Shown: positions 1 to 11,008, counted from the stretch's first letter. The stretch: DNA of 64,000 nucleotides from Sipunculus nudus (GCA_026874595.1 CM049306.1:4166019-4230018), one strand, 5' to 3'. Notes: generated from the letters alone by a model not told the origin. Numbers and translations are program-made.

Positions 1-1430
1 ACCACAGGAACGATTGGCGTAGCCCATGTGCTGTTCTTCACAGGAGAGATTATTTTATCCCTGCATAGCCTTTCTAGGTCCTCATTAACCTTTTCCTGTA
101 GTGCGTAGGGAATTGGTCGGGCTCGGCAAAATTTTGGTTGACAGTCCGGTTGTACGGCAAGTCTTGCTTTAATGTCTTTCATTGTTCCCAGCTCATCTTT
201 GAATAGATCCTCATGTTTCTCCAGGATTTCTTTAAGTTTATTCTGCACTTGTTCCGGTTTGTTGATCGACTTGATTGATTGCCAGTTGAGCTTGATCTTT
301 TCAAGCCACGAGCGACCAAAGAGTGCGGGTCCGTCTGTGTCTACGACGAACAGCTGTAGATTTGCACTTTGTTCTTCATATTCTACAGTCACATTTATGA
401 CTCCAGATGGAGAGATTGCTTCTCCGGTGTACGTTTTTAGAATGATATCTGTTTTATGGAGTCGTTTATCGTTGAACAATTGTTCATACTCGCGCTTGGA
501 AATCGCCGATATTGCGGATCCAGTGTCCAACTCCATTTTCAGTTTTTGGTCATTGACCTTGGGATATACCCAAATTGGTTTACTGGTTTGACTTCTGACA
601 TTCAGAAGTTTTATGCAACACTCATCATCAGACTCATCGTTGCTGCTTTCGTTGCTTGAGCTCGTATCGGCCTCGACGTGGTACATTTTTCTGTGTGTGT
701 TTTTTCTGCTTTTCTGGTTATTATGTTTACGTGTCTCAGATGACTGTTTTGCGCGGCATGCCCTGACGATGTGGCCTTGTTTGCCACATTTACCACAGGT
801 TGCCTCTTTGAACCAACACTCATTTTTAGTATGGCCCCTGCCGCTACATCTAGAGCACTTGTCTCCCCGTGGTTTGTAATTGACCTTATGAACTGGTTCC
901 TGTGTCCCTCTTAGCTCCTGAGCATCGCGCGCCGCCATTTCCATGGCCGTTGCTATTTCGACAGCTCTTTTGAAACTAAGGTTTTCTTCAGTTAAGAGTC
1001 GTTTCTGTATCGTCTCGTGGCGCAGTCCGCATACAAGGCGGTCAGTTAGTGCATCATTCAGTGCGTCTCCGAATCGGCAATGTTCAGAAAGACCTTTTAG
1101 CACTGCGACATAGTCAGCAATGGTTTCCCCTGGTCCTTGGTCGCGACGGTGAAACCTGAACCGCTCGGCTATCGTTATTGGCCGCGGGGCATAGTGCTGA
1201 CCCAGCACGTCTGTTATCTGTTTGTATGTGCACGCGGCTGGCTTCTCAGGGGCAATCAGACGTCTCAATAAATTGTATGTTTTTGCACCCATAAGTGACA
1301 AGATAGCCGGTACTTTCTTTTTATCGTCGATGTCATTGACTAAGAAAAACTGATCTAGTCGTTCTAGATAACATGGCCAGGTGTCCTGCGCTTCATCAAA
1401 CGGATCTACTTTTCCTATATGGGCAGCCAT
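1..1430 (-). CDS. Ty3/gypsy retrotransposon Gag-Pol, 5' part, open to window edge
   Basis: One uninterrupted minus-strand frame runs from an ATG at 1430-1428 to the window edge (476 codons); I checked every codon for stops. An in-frame stop lies just upstream (about 1461-1463), so this start is the only one. Residues 1-190 are Gag-like (a retrotransposon gag helical domain is inferred). Two CCHC zinc knuckles follow, at about residues 192-205 (C-X2-C-X4-H-X4-C) and 212-225. An aspartic protease core has DTGS at residues 302-305 and a later LFGRSWL motif. The last 30 residues (ISPVKNSTWATPIVPVV) are the usual start of a reverse transcriptase. Gag, protease and RT share one frame without a shift, as in some gypsy clades. 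The remainder of Pol and the 3' LTR lie outside the window. The element could be active or only recently silenced; nothing here is broken. Confidence 0.9.
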   Translation of the reverse strand, partial: MAAHIGKVDPFDEAQDTWPCYLERLDQFFLVNDIDDKKKVPAILSLMGAKTYNLLRRLIAPEKPAACTYKQITDVLGQHYAPRPITIAERFRFHRRDQGPGETIADYVAVLKGLSEHCRFGDALNDALTDRLVCGLRHETIQKRLLTEENLSFKRAVEIATAMEMAARDAQELRGTQEPVHKVNYKPRGDKCSRCSGRGHTKNECWFKEATCGKCGKQGHIVRACRAKQSSETRKHNNQKSRKNTHRKMYHVEADTSSSNESSNDESDDECCIKLLNVRSQTSKPIWVYPKVNDQKLKMELDTGSAISAISKREYEQLFNDKRLHKTDIILKTYTGEAISPSGVINVTVEYEEQSANLQLFVVDTDGPALFGRSWLEKIKLNWQSIKSINKPEQVQNKLKEILEKHEDLFKDELGTMKDIKARLAVQPDCQPKFCRARPIPYALQEKVNEDLERLCRDKIISPVKNSTWATPIVPV

Positions 1431-1575
1431 TGTTGCATGCGGGAAGGGTAGCTTTGCAGGTCAGAAAGATGAGATCGGGGTGTGACAGTGGTCTTTCCTA
1501 CCTTGCTTTTGTCGTCCGGCCAGTCTGTTACTGACCTTTTTTTGTTGTTATTTATCGTGCTTTCGGGCTCGTGAT

Positions 1576-1590
1576 GGATCTTCGTCGCCA
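1576..1590 (-). other. Candidate primer-binding site of the gypsy element
   Basis: On the minus strand TGGCGACGAAGATCC starts five bases after the proposed LTR end. It begins with TGG, as a tRNA primer site must to pair with the CCA tail. The exact tRNA was not identified. About 145 bases of leader separate it from the gag ATG. Confidence 0.45.
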
Positions 1591-1595
1591 GTTAT

Positions 1596-1734
1596 TGTGT
1601 ATCTTGTTTGAGAACTTTACATACAACACAAGGCAGGTATTGTTCTAAGACCGAACTACTTTATTATCCGCTGTGTATTCATGAGCATAAGTAATCTGAT
1701 ATATATACGTTGATGTATACTACAGTTCATCACA
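1596..1734 (-). mobile_element. Candidate 5' LTR of the gypsy element
   Basis: This 139-bp stretch starts TGTG and ends CACA, fitting TG...CA ends. On the minus strand it holds a TATA-like run (about 1698-1711) and an AATAAA signal (about 1661-1666), in the order expected of an LTR promoter and polyadenylation signal. It sits directly before the primer site and gag. The partner LTR is outside the window, so the outer boundary is an estimate. Confidence 0.45.
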
Positions 1735-2484
1735 CTAAATAAAGAAACTGCAAACATGGATAAATTATTTAAGCCCCTACTTATTCAAATTAATGCCTGA
1801 AATATCAAAATGGAAATTCAGCAAAGTAATTCGAGTATAATCCCTATTAATGGGGTACTCATATATTTATTGTAAAGTTGTCAAATACATTTGAAAGTTT
1901 TAGAGTGTGTATCTTTATCTTTTGACTGAATCTTAATTTTTAGATTAATAATGAAAAGATTAATTTTGTCACTTCTAATGTTTATCTCTATTTGATATCA
2001 TAATATGTGATATATAACCAAATCTTATTTTTATTAATAACAGTTGACAAAATATTATAGTGCACATGCAGCTAATTTTGTTCTTTTGCTGTTAAATCTC
2101 TGTCCTTCCTTAATTACTCTTTAATTGCTAAGTAAATTATACCTCCTCAAGGATGTATTCTGTATTTATCGGCGTTGGTTGGTCTGTCTGTTAGCAACTT
2201 TCCTTAAAAGTCAGAAACGGATTTTGATAAAATTTTGTGGAGGGAAGAACAATGCAAACATCATGTAAGTAGCTTTGATCAACATCATGTCTTATTAAAA
2301 ATTATTCGTTATTTTAAAAAGAACAAACGAACCAATCGATTTTATAATGGGATGAGCCGACCTGTGATATATAACCATGAAGACTGTAAAGCGTGACACA
2401 CGTTTCTCTCGCCTTCCATTTGTATATATCCTCCGCTTATACTTACAAAACAACAACGTTTCGTCTGGATTAATTTCTAGATAT
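1735..2484. other. AT-rich spacer, no gene seen
   Basis: No convincing coding frame. The part from about 2140 to 2240 (cctcctcaaggatg...ggtctgtctg) resembles the leading part of a dispersed low-copy repeat, but no second clear copy is present here. Confidence 0.4.
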
Positions 2485-2625
2485 TGTGACGAGGTGACAT
2501 AAAAGCGGACCGAACTGACTCGTTAGCGAAGCTTGCTTTGCTAGCGAAGCGGTTGGTACGCCGGACTTGTGCGCCACAGATATGGGATCGAATCTCGGAT
2601 CGGTTCAAAATTTTTCCCCTTAACA
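2485..2625 (+). mobile_element. tRNA-like relic related to the TRIM LTR at 34758-35169
   Basis: The segment begins TGTGACG and ends TTAACA, 141 bp against 144 bp for the TRIM LTR. The middle aligns over about 75 bp: both have GAAGCTTGCTTT followed by TAGCGAAGCGG (a good A box, TRGYNNARNNGG). About 35 bases on is GGGATCGAATCTC, a weakened B box. Unlike the TRIM LTR it has a TTTTT run (about 2611-2615) behind the B box, a possible Pol III stop. It may be a solo LTR or a tRNA-derived SINE of the same lineage. No target-site duplication is visible. A minus-strand 62-codon frame here is a shadow. Confidence 0.5.
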
Positions 2626-3376
2626 AACAATTTGTCTTCGTAACAATATTAAGTTTTATCGTCATTGAGTTTAAGTTTGCATGAAGAAATTAATCTCTTG
2701 TACAAAGTGATATTTGATACCATGTTGATCTCACCCAAAGAAGATGTATAAAGAGTAAACAGAATCGGGCCGTGCACACTGTCCTGTGGCATGCAATAAA
2801 CCGAGGGCTGAGTTTTACCTAAGGTGATAAAACACTAAGAACAGCCTGTTAGATGGCTAAGTGACCAGTGCAACACATATCTTAATTAACCAAAACGCGA
2901 TGGTCGATTCACCATTATCAGATGGTCAATAATAACAAAATAATAAGGCGACTGAGACATCCAAGAGCAGCAGAAGAACAGTCTGTATGTTATCCGTGCC
3001 GGTTAATTTGTTATTTTGTACTCTCATCAGCTCTGTTTCAGGTCTGTTGAATGTTTTATATACTGACTGGATTATGTGCAAGATTTAGTTAAAGCTCGCC
3101 AGTTTGCTGATGATGACCGTGTGATACGACCGAAAGCAACAGCTACATACAATGTAAGTCCCTGAGTTGAGAAGTTTACTGACCTTTATGGAATCTCCTG
3201 GTACAGGATCCAGCTTACATAGATTGATGAACAAGATTGTTTGCAGCACGATGCACAGAGTTATTGGGTCACATCTTTCTCAATGCGTATTGACCAAAGC
3301 CGAGGTTTGAGACAGGTCTGAAATATTCGTATATAGCAAATGCTGCCAAGGCTTTCTAAGCAACGGCGTGGAAAGC
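2626..3376. other. Spacer, nothing recognised
   Basis: No coding frame, RNA gene or clear repeat was recognised by eye. Confidence 0.3.
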
Positions 3377-3673
3377 TTAAAATAGTGTAGAAAGCAACCA
3401 TTTTCCACATGCAAATTTACAAGTACGCAGATGGAGGCATATCTTTTTCAGAATACAGGCAGGGACTGAATTATACAGATTTGGTGAGTGACTGTTCAAT
3501 AAGTTTTTTTTCAATATCAGAACCTGAGATGTGGCGAAAAGAATGAAAACTATGAGTACTACCAAAAACACGACGCAATAATAAGAGATAGTATTCCGAT
3601 GAATCTCTAAAGCCCGACTGATGTCCACGGGCTTTGTTATGGAAAACTCACTAAAGCTCCTGCGAACTCCCAT
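3377..3673 (-). CDS. Weak candidate: N-terminal exon of a membrane protein
   Basis: A 98-codon minus-strand frame. The first 30 residues are hydrophilic and basic (MGVRRSFSEF...), followed at about residues 31-54 by a strongly hydrophobic stretch (YYCVVFLVVLIVFILF core) and then lysines. This is the layout of a type II membrane anchor such as those of Golgi transferases. The rest of the frame is less protein-like, and a splice donor might end the exon near CATCTCAG/GTTCTG. No family was recognised and chance cannot be excluded. Confidence 0.25.
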   Translation of the reverse strand: MGVRRSFSEFSITKPVDISRALEIHRNTISYYCVVFLVVLIVFILFATSQVLILKKNLLNSHSPNLYNSVPACILKKICLHLRTCKFACGKWLLSTLF

Positions 3674-3837
3674 TAACTGTTACAGGGTGGTAGTGGAGAT
3701 TCTTGTTTAATTGATATGCATCGATGTTTTGACAGCCAGAAGAGCGCCTTTCGTCCAGAATGAAGTTGCAAAGTGGGTTTCAAGGAGAGTAATCTCAATT
3801 ATTTTCCCATAAAGATATGTTTAATGGTTTTTATTCG

Positions 3838-4380
3838 ACCGTCCATTACGGGACGTTTTCTGGTATACCCTCGGTCCGTCCATCCGTCTGTTTACTTTTA
3901 GTGTCGTCGCGATAACTTTCCGGGGCTTTGATTGATTTTCACGAAACCAATAGATTTTTTCGCCCGAGTTCGATTATGGGCAAAGTTCACGTATATTTAA
4001 TTAGGCCAGAGGTCACTAGGCTACATTGTGGTGTCGCCTCGATAACTTACCAGGAATATGATGGATAAGTTAGATTTCCAGCAAAATCCATGCATATTTA
4101 ATGAGGTCAGAGGTCACCAGACTTTGGTGGCGCCATGATAGATTTTCATAAAACGTGTTATGAATATTAACTAATACACTACTTTTACCTGAATTACATT
4201 CTCAGCAAAATCCATGCATATTTAATGAGGTCAGAGGTCACCAGACTTTGGTGGCGCCATGATAGATTTTCATAAAACGTGTTATGAATATTAACCAATA
4301 CACTACTTTTACCTGAATTACATTCTCAGCAAAATTCATGCATATTTAATGAGGTCAGAGGTCTCAAGATTTGCGACGGT
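3838..4380 (+). repeat. Dispersed repeat with 'gaggtcagaggtcacca' words
   Basis: The stretch starts with a duplicated-looking 'ccgtccattacgggac', then tccgtccatccgtctg, then successive blocks carrying 'cgataacttnccagg', 'tgcatatttaatgagg' and 'ggtcagaggtcac'. The same words occur on the other strand at about 33950-34335, so it is an interspersed family. The family is not named here. Confidence 0.5.
4081..4365 (+). repeat. Tandem repeat, 124-bp unit, 2.3 copies
   Basis: GCAAAAT(C/T)CATGCATATT starts at 4081, 4205 and 4329, a constant 124-bp step. The first two units are almost identical (one a/c change at 'ctaatac/ccaatac'), implying a recent local duplication inside the dispersed repeat. Confidence 0.85.
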
Positions 4381-5557
4381 CGTATTACGCACCATTTACA
4401 GTGCCCTTGTTCAAAGCAGCTATCGCACCTAAATCTCTTGGCAAATACGATTATTTCGCAAGTAAGAAATACGTTTTTAACTCCGAATCAAGGCCTGGGT
4501 CCTCCAATCCCCGTATTCTGACCAAATCAAGGCCTTGACTTTCAAACCCCGTTTTTTTTACCATTACGTGACACGTTTATATTGTTTCGTGCAAGAAAAG
4601 GACAAACAGTTACAGATTCTTTTATCTTAAAATGTAGCAAGTAAAGTGAAAATAACGCAGATTCCAATGCCGAATCAAATCATATACACAGCAATGGCTG
4701 TGTAATGGCCAATTACCTTTCTTTATTTTAAAACTGCAAACAGATTTTAAAACTGCATCGTTTTATGTCGACAGTGCACCCGTGAATGACTTGGCCTCAA
4801 TATTAAATTTAATCAATATTTTTAATTACCCTGTTTTTATTTCTTCAGTTTACCCAACAATACTTTTTTATAATGAATGAATATAACTAGTTTTATAAGA
4901 ATATCGTCGGTCTTCTTGGAATTACTTATCGGACGAACTTAGGTTCATTTGCATATCAAGATGCAGTCCATGCGACTGACAAAGTTGTTTAAACGTAACA
5001 TTACAAGCGAACTCTGACCGCTGAAGATATTTCACTTCTCTCCCATTTAAGTTCTCAGGGCTTGCACAAAGAAGGTCAGAACGGTAATCGTGCAAAGTAA
5101 CGGACCCATATTTCTCTCTCTCACAAATAAGTGTGACCACATTTCACTAAAAAATTTTTTGCATGATAAAGTTGACGATCCGGCGCATCTAATGATACCA
5201 TATTTTTGTATGTTATTTATATATTTATTTTGCTACAAAATGTCGAAAAGGGGTAGTTTGCCGAATATACCCAAAATGACGTCGTGTCAAAGAAGTTCTG
5301 AGCCGACGTCATGAATCCACAGTAATATACATATATACCATATTAAACATTTAGATGATGTCTTATAAAAATTACAGTCAATATGTAATATTATGCATAT
5401 ATGTTTATACTTTTTTACCTCTATTTATCCACATTTCACTTGATGTACGTTCAAGGTGACGACGCCCTCCCGCCAGAACGTAAACAAATGTCGAGTGTCA
5501 CGTGACAAGTCATGCACTTAAAATCAAGAGAGACACTGGAGTTTAAGACAATGGACT
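4381..5557. other. Spacer, nothing recognised
   Basis: Short frames at 4922-5140 (minus) and 5090-5314 (plus) have no recognisable motif and look like chance. No repeat or RNA gene seen. Confidence 0.3.
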
Positions 5558-6192
5558 TCAAATTGCACCCACAATGCACGGGGTTTTGATGGAGATACAT
5601 TTTTGACAGGCCGGAATACCTATAAACGCGTATGCGTCCGTGTCATTTATAAGATTATCAGATAGGTCCATGAAAGACAGACCTTTGCCTCTGGAAATTA
5701 GCCGTACTGGAAAGTCCTTTATCCGGTTGTTTCTTATTTCAACATTATTAATTTAGTCTGCACTAAGCTCATCACCGATGAAGGTATCGATGGCGTTGTC
5801 ATAGGCGTAGAAAAAGGACAGATAATGAAGACGACTCACAGATCCAGGAATTCGCGTAAAACGATTCTTTTCCATCCGTAAGCTCTGTAGAGAGTGAGCA
5901 ACTGGACAAAAGAAAGCTTCAGGTAAATCGGACAATTTATTATTGCTGATGTGTAAAGAAGTCAGTATACCTAAAGGAACCAAAAGACCTTCAGGCAGCG
6001 AAGTTAAACCATTTAGTCCAATATCAATACGCTCCATCTGGTGAGATGTTATATGGAGCGAAACGCGTCTTCAGATATGTTCCCGATCCGTGTGGCCCGT
6101 AGAGTAAGAGCCTTTATTTTATTAAGTGTTCGGAGCGAAGAAATTAAAAATTCTACAATGAATTTTGAGTCAATAGTATCCTTTTTATTCAT
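5558..6192 (-). pseudogene. Leucine-rich-repeat (LRR) protein fragment, frameshifted and with an internal stop
   Basis: Three frame segments together read as one run of leucine-rich repeats. Segment 1 (6192-6052) contains KALTLRATRIGNISEDAF, a standard LRR pattern, and hits TAA at 6051-6049. Segment 2 (6049-5756, another frame, from TSHQMERIDIGLNGL) carries on the same repeat in register: SLPEGLLVPLGILTSLHISN, NKLSDLPEAFF and NRFTRIPGSV follow. A TAA at 5755-5753 interrupts it. The same frame then continues for 64 codons with VEIRNNRIKDFP and LSFMDLSDNLI, ending at TGA 5560-5558. The join between segments 1 and 2 has two surplus bases (TA, in a TATA context). About 210 residues of LRR remain; no signal peptide, transmembrane or signalling domain was found. 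A decayed LRR receptor-like gene is the simplest reading; two assembly errors are the alternative. The 94-codon open frame inside it is only the middle third. Confidence 0.8.
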
Positions 6193-6844
6193 TGCCTAGC
6201 CCAGGTCATCGCGCACATGTTTTGTTACCCGATTATAAGGTATTAATTATTACCGTACCCTATCTGGCACCATTTCGGCCCTCCGGCATTAGAGAGTCTA
6301 CGACCAGCGTATTAGCGACAGAGTAAGGCTTGCCAGGCCAGTATAAATGCCTACTGAGTCGTGTATTCAAGGCTAATATCTGTCGGGAATGAATTCTGCC
6401 CATTTATACTTAAATTACCTTTTGATTAGAGCAACAGGTACATTAACAATGATATGTGCAACCACATGCGACCAGCAGTATAGGAACCCATACATGCGGG
6501 TATTTCTTTACCCAAACTATTTTTACCATTCCATGCATGAATTCTCTCAAAGTTTGTATTCTCACATTATATTCCAAAGAAATACATTTACTTTTGGCGT
6601 CTTAAAGATACATGAACATATATTTAATAAATCTTTATCATTAAATGCGAGTGTATAGACATGTGAAGAGCTGAAGATCTCTTTGATCACGACTGTAGAT
6701 ATCCTGGTACCCGGGCGAACTGCTGAGAGCAGGAACTAAAACAAACCAGGGAGACCTCTAACGGTGGTAAAATGAATTATTCCATTCAAAACGAAGCCCG
6801 AGTTTCTGCAACAAGTGAATTAATTTATTAGACTGATATTTTGA

Positions 6845-6847
<3 letters not shown>
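6193..6847. other. Spacer, nothing recognised
   Basis: An 89-codon plus-strand frame at 6389-6658 has no recognisable motif. On the minus strand CTAG precedes the LRR segment at 6196-6198 and could be a splice acceptor, but it lacks a good pyrimidine tract. Confidence 0.3.

Positions 6848-6885
<38 letters not shown>
6848..6885. repeat. (TA)n microsatellite
   Basis: Uninterrupted TA dinucleotides. Confidence 0.95.
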
Positions 6886-6888
<3 letters not shown>

Positions 6889-7271
6889 TCAAGAAGGCTT
6901 ATTTACATATACAAACTGATACTCTTATCAATACACATGAAAAGAAGTATAGGTTTTATAACATTATACTGAAAAATCTCAACCATGGAAAAGATAAGTT
7001 ATTTAGTAAAGAAAAAGCATTCATAAAGAATGAGATTATAATAAAACATGAATAGTAAATGATAGGACAAAAAATTATACATAATGCAAAAATACAAACA
7101 GGATAGTATATTAAAAACAGAAGTTGGAGCAGTCCTGAACTAATAACCCCATATGCTTTTGGTTACAGCAAAAACGTGCGCAAACTTCCTTGACAATCAG
7201 CTAATAACTTGCGACATCATACTCTCATTTCGATAAATTCTACATACATTGGTATATTTCAAAACAGAATA
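6886..7271. other. AT-rich spacer before the 58-bp array
   Basis: No coding frame or repeat was recognised. Confidence 0.3.
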
Positions 7272-10200
7272 ACACCCGTTCTCGCTGTGGGACCTCCAGG
7301 TCCGTACCAATATCATGTCTACCAGGATATTACTTGTTCTTGCTGTGGGACCTCCATGATCGTGCAAATATCATGACTACCAGCACATTGACCGTTCTCG
7401 TGTGGGACCTCCAGGATCGTACCAATATCATGTCTACCAGCATATTACCCGTTCTCGTGTGGGACCTCCAGGATCGTACCAATATCATGTCTACCAGCAT
7501 ATTAGCCGTTCTCGTGTGGGACCTCCAGGATTGTACCAATATCATGTCTACCAGCATATTACCCGTTCTTGCTGTGTGACCTCCAGGATCGTACCAATAT
7601 CATGTCTACCAGCATATTACTCGTTCTTGCTGTGGAACTTCCAGGATCGCACCAATATCATGTCTACCAGCATATTACTCGTTCTCGTGTGGGACCTACA
7701 GGATCGTACCAATATCATGTCTACCAGCATATTACCCGTTCTTGCTGTGGAACTTCCAGGATCGTACCAATATCATGTCTACCAGCATATTACTCGTTCT
7801 CGTGTGGGACCTCCAGGATCGTACCAATATCATGTCTACCAGCATATTACCCGTTCTTGCTGTGGAACTTCCAGGATCGTACCAATATCATGTCTACCAG
7901 CATATTACCCGTTCTCATGTGGGACCTCCAGGATCGTACCAATATCATGTCTACCAGCATATTAGCCGTTCTCGTGTGGGACCTCCAGGATCGTACCAAT
8001 ATCATGTCTACCAGCATATTACCCGTTCTTGCTGTGTGACCTCGAGGATTGTACCAATATCATGTCTACCAGCATATTACTCGTTCTCGTGTGGGACCTC
8101 CAGGATCGTACCAATATCATGTCTACCAGCATATTACTCGTTCTTGCTGTGGAACTTCCAGGATCGTACCAATATCATGTCTACCAGCATATTACTCGTT
8201 CTCGTGTGGGACCTCCAGGATCGTACCAATATCATGTCTACCAGCATATTACCCGTTCTTGCTGTGTGACCTCCAGGATTGTACCAATATCATGTCTACC
8301 AGCATATTACGCGTTCTCGTGTGGGACTTCCAGGATCGTACCAATATCATGTCTACCAGCATATTACTCGTTCTCGTGTGGGACCTCCAGGATCGTACCA
8401 ATATCATGTCTACCAGCATATTAGCCGTTCTTGCTGTTGGACCTCCAGGATTGTACCAATATCATGTCTACCAGCATATTACCCGTTCTTGCTGTAGGAC
8501 CTCCAGGATCGTACCAATATCATGTCTACCAGCATATTATTCTTTCTTGCTGTTGGACCTCCAGGATCGTACCAATATCATGTCTACCAGCATATTACTC
8601 GTTCTTGCTGTTGGACCTCCAGGATCATACCAATATCATGTCTACCAGCATATTATTCTTTCTTGCTGTGGGACCTCCAGGATCGTTCCAATATCATGTC
8701 TACCACCATATTACACGTTCTTGCTGTGGGACCTCCAGGATCGTACCAATATCATGTCTACCAGCATATTACCCGTTCTTGTTGTGAGACCTCCAGGATC
8801 ATACCAATATCATGTCTACCAGCATATTATTCTTTCTTGCTGTGGGACCTCCAGGATCGTTCCAATATCATGTCTACCACCATATTACACGTTCTTGCTG
8901 TGGGACCTCCAGGATCGTACCAATATCATGTCTACCAGCATATTACCCGTTCTTGCTGTGAGACCTCCAGGATCATACCAATATCATGTCTACCAGCATA
9001 TTATTCTTTCTTGCTGTGGGACCTCCAGGATCGTTCCAATATCATGTCTACCACCATATTACACGTTCTTGCTGTGGGACCTCCAGGATCGTACCAATAT
9101 CATGTCTACCAGCATATTACCCGTTCTTGCTGTGAGACCTCCAGGATCATACCAATATCATGTCTACCAGCATATTATTCTTTCTTGCTGTGGGACCTCC
9201 AGGATCGTACCAATATCATGTCTACCAGCATATTATTCGTTCTTGCTGTTGGACCTCCAGGATCATACCAATATCATGTCTACCAGCATATTATTCTTTC
9301 TTGCTGTGGGACCTCCAGGATCGTACCAATATCATGTCTTCCAGCATATTATTCGTTCTTGCTGTTGGACCTCCAGGATCATACCAATATCATGTCTACT
9401 AGCATATTATTCTTTCTTGCTGTTGGACCTCCAGGATCGTACCAATATCATGTCTACCAGCATATTATTCGTTCTTGCTGTTGGACCTCCAGGATCGTAC
9501 CAATATCATGTCTACCACCATATTACACGTTCTTGCTGTGGGACCTCCAGGATCGTACCAATATCATGTCTACCAGCATATTACCCGTTCTTGCTGTGGG
9601 ACCTCCAGGATCGTACAAATATATCATGTCTACCACCGTATTATTCTTTCTTGCTGTTGGACCTCCAGGATCATACCAATATCATGTCTACTAGCATATT
9701 ATTCTTTCTTGCTGTTGGACCTCCAGGATCGTACCAATATCATGTCTACCAGCATATTATTCGTTCTTGCTGTTGGACCTCCAGGATCGTACCAATATCA
9801 TGTCTACCACCATATTACACGTTCTTGCTGTGGGACCTCCAGGATCGTACCAATATCATGTCTACCAGCATATTACCCGTTCTTGCTGTGGGACCTCTAG
9901 GATCGTACCAATATCATGTCTACCACCATATTATTCTTTCTTGCTGTTGGACCTCCAAGTCCGTACCAATATCATGTTTACCAGCATATTATTCTTTCTT
10001 GCTGTTGGACCTCCAGGATCGTACCAATATCATGTCTACCAGCATATTATTCGTTCTTGCTGTTGGACCTCCAGGATCGTACCAATATCATGTCTACCAC
10101 CATATTACACGTTCTTGCTGTTGGACCTCCAGGATCGTACCAATATCATGTCTACCAGCATATTACCCGTTCTTGCTGTGGGACCTCCAGGATCGTACCA

Positions 10201-10618
10201 ATATCATGTCTACCACCATATTATTCTTTCTTGCTGTTGGACCTCCAAGTCCGTACCAATATCATGTTTACCAGCATATTATTCTTTCTTGCTGTTGGAC
10301 CTCCAGGATCGTACCAATATCATGTCTACCAGCATATTACCCGTTCTTGCTGTGGGACCTCCAGGATCGTACCAATATCATGTCTACCACCATATTATTC
10401 TTTCTTGCTGTTGGACCTCCAAGTCCGTACCAATATCATGTTTACCAGCATATTATTCTTTCTTGCTGTTGGACCTCCAGGATCGTACCAATATCATGTC
10501 TACCACCATATTATTCTTTCTTGCTGTTGGACCTCCAGGATCGTACCAATATCATGTCTACCAGCATATTAGCCGTTCTTGCTGTGGGACCTCCAGGATC
10601 TTACGAATATAATGTCTT
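7272..10618 (+). repeat. Minisatellite, 57/58-bp unit, about 58 copies
   Basis: The unit reads accaatatcatgtctaccag + catattacccgttctt + gctgtgggacctccaggatcgt. Left-hand units (to about 8430) alternate a 57-bp form (gttctcgtgtggg) and 58-bp forms (gttcttgctgtgg). From there on nearly all are 58 bp. Units are often identical except for diagnostic changes (agcata/accata, gatcgt/gatcat, acccgt/attctt). The unit has no stop in the three forward frames, so long frames arise (up to 860 codons at 8049-10631). Because 58 is not a multiple of three, those frames cycle through three unrelated peptide readings. They should not be annotated as proteins. Confidence 0.97.
8646..9170 (+). repeat. Higher-order repeat of 174 bp (3 x 58) in the minisatellite
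   Basis: The diagnostic variant GATCGTTCCA occurs at 8681, 8855 and 9029, exactly 174 bp apart. The accompanying variants (accatattacacg, gtgagacc) recur in phase. Three trimers were therefore amplified as a block. Confidence 0.9.
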
Positions 10619-10867
10619 GGTATATACTTGACTGACTGCGGTGGATCTATTAATGATCATTTTGATAATTTTGTTATATTCAATAAGAGCTTATCATATC
10701 TATGTGTCTGAAAGTTTCTCTTTCCTGTATATTGACTCTACATTTTTACATGTATATACTGACTTTTAATACTGATGTAATAACAGAATTATTTGGCTTT
10801 TCAGTGAGCATTCTTGGAATTATAATGCAGAAATGACATATTAAAGACCTCCATTTTCTCTGGATGA

Positions 10868-10869
<2 letters not shown>
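10619..10869. other. Unique AT-rich spacer
   Basis: No coding frame or repeat was recognised. Confidence 0.3.
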
Positions 10870-10909
<40 letters not shown>

Positions 10910-10944
10910 CCTGGCAGCTAACCACTTTTCTGTGTATACCCAAT

Positions 10945-11008
<64 letters not shown>
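10870..11008. repeat. Two (TA)n microsatellites with a 40-bp unique spacer
   Basis: TA runs at 10870-10906 and 10947-11008. A 70-codon frame of alternating Tyr and Ile here is an artefact. Confidence 0.95.

Noticed and set aside
8049-10631. 860-codon frame as a repeat protein
   Set aside because: It lies wholly in a minisatellite whose unit is stop-free in every forward frame. The reading changes frame with each 58-bp unit, so no single peptide is conserved.
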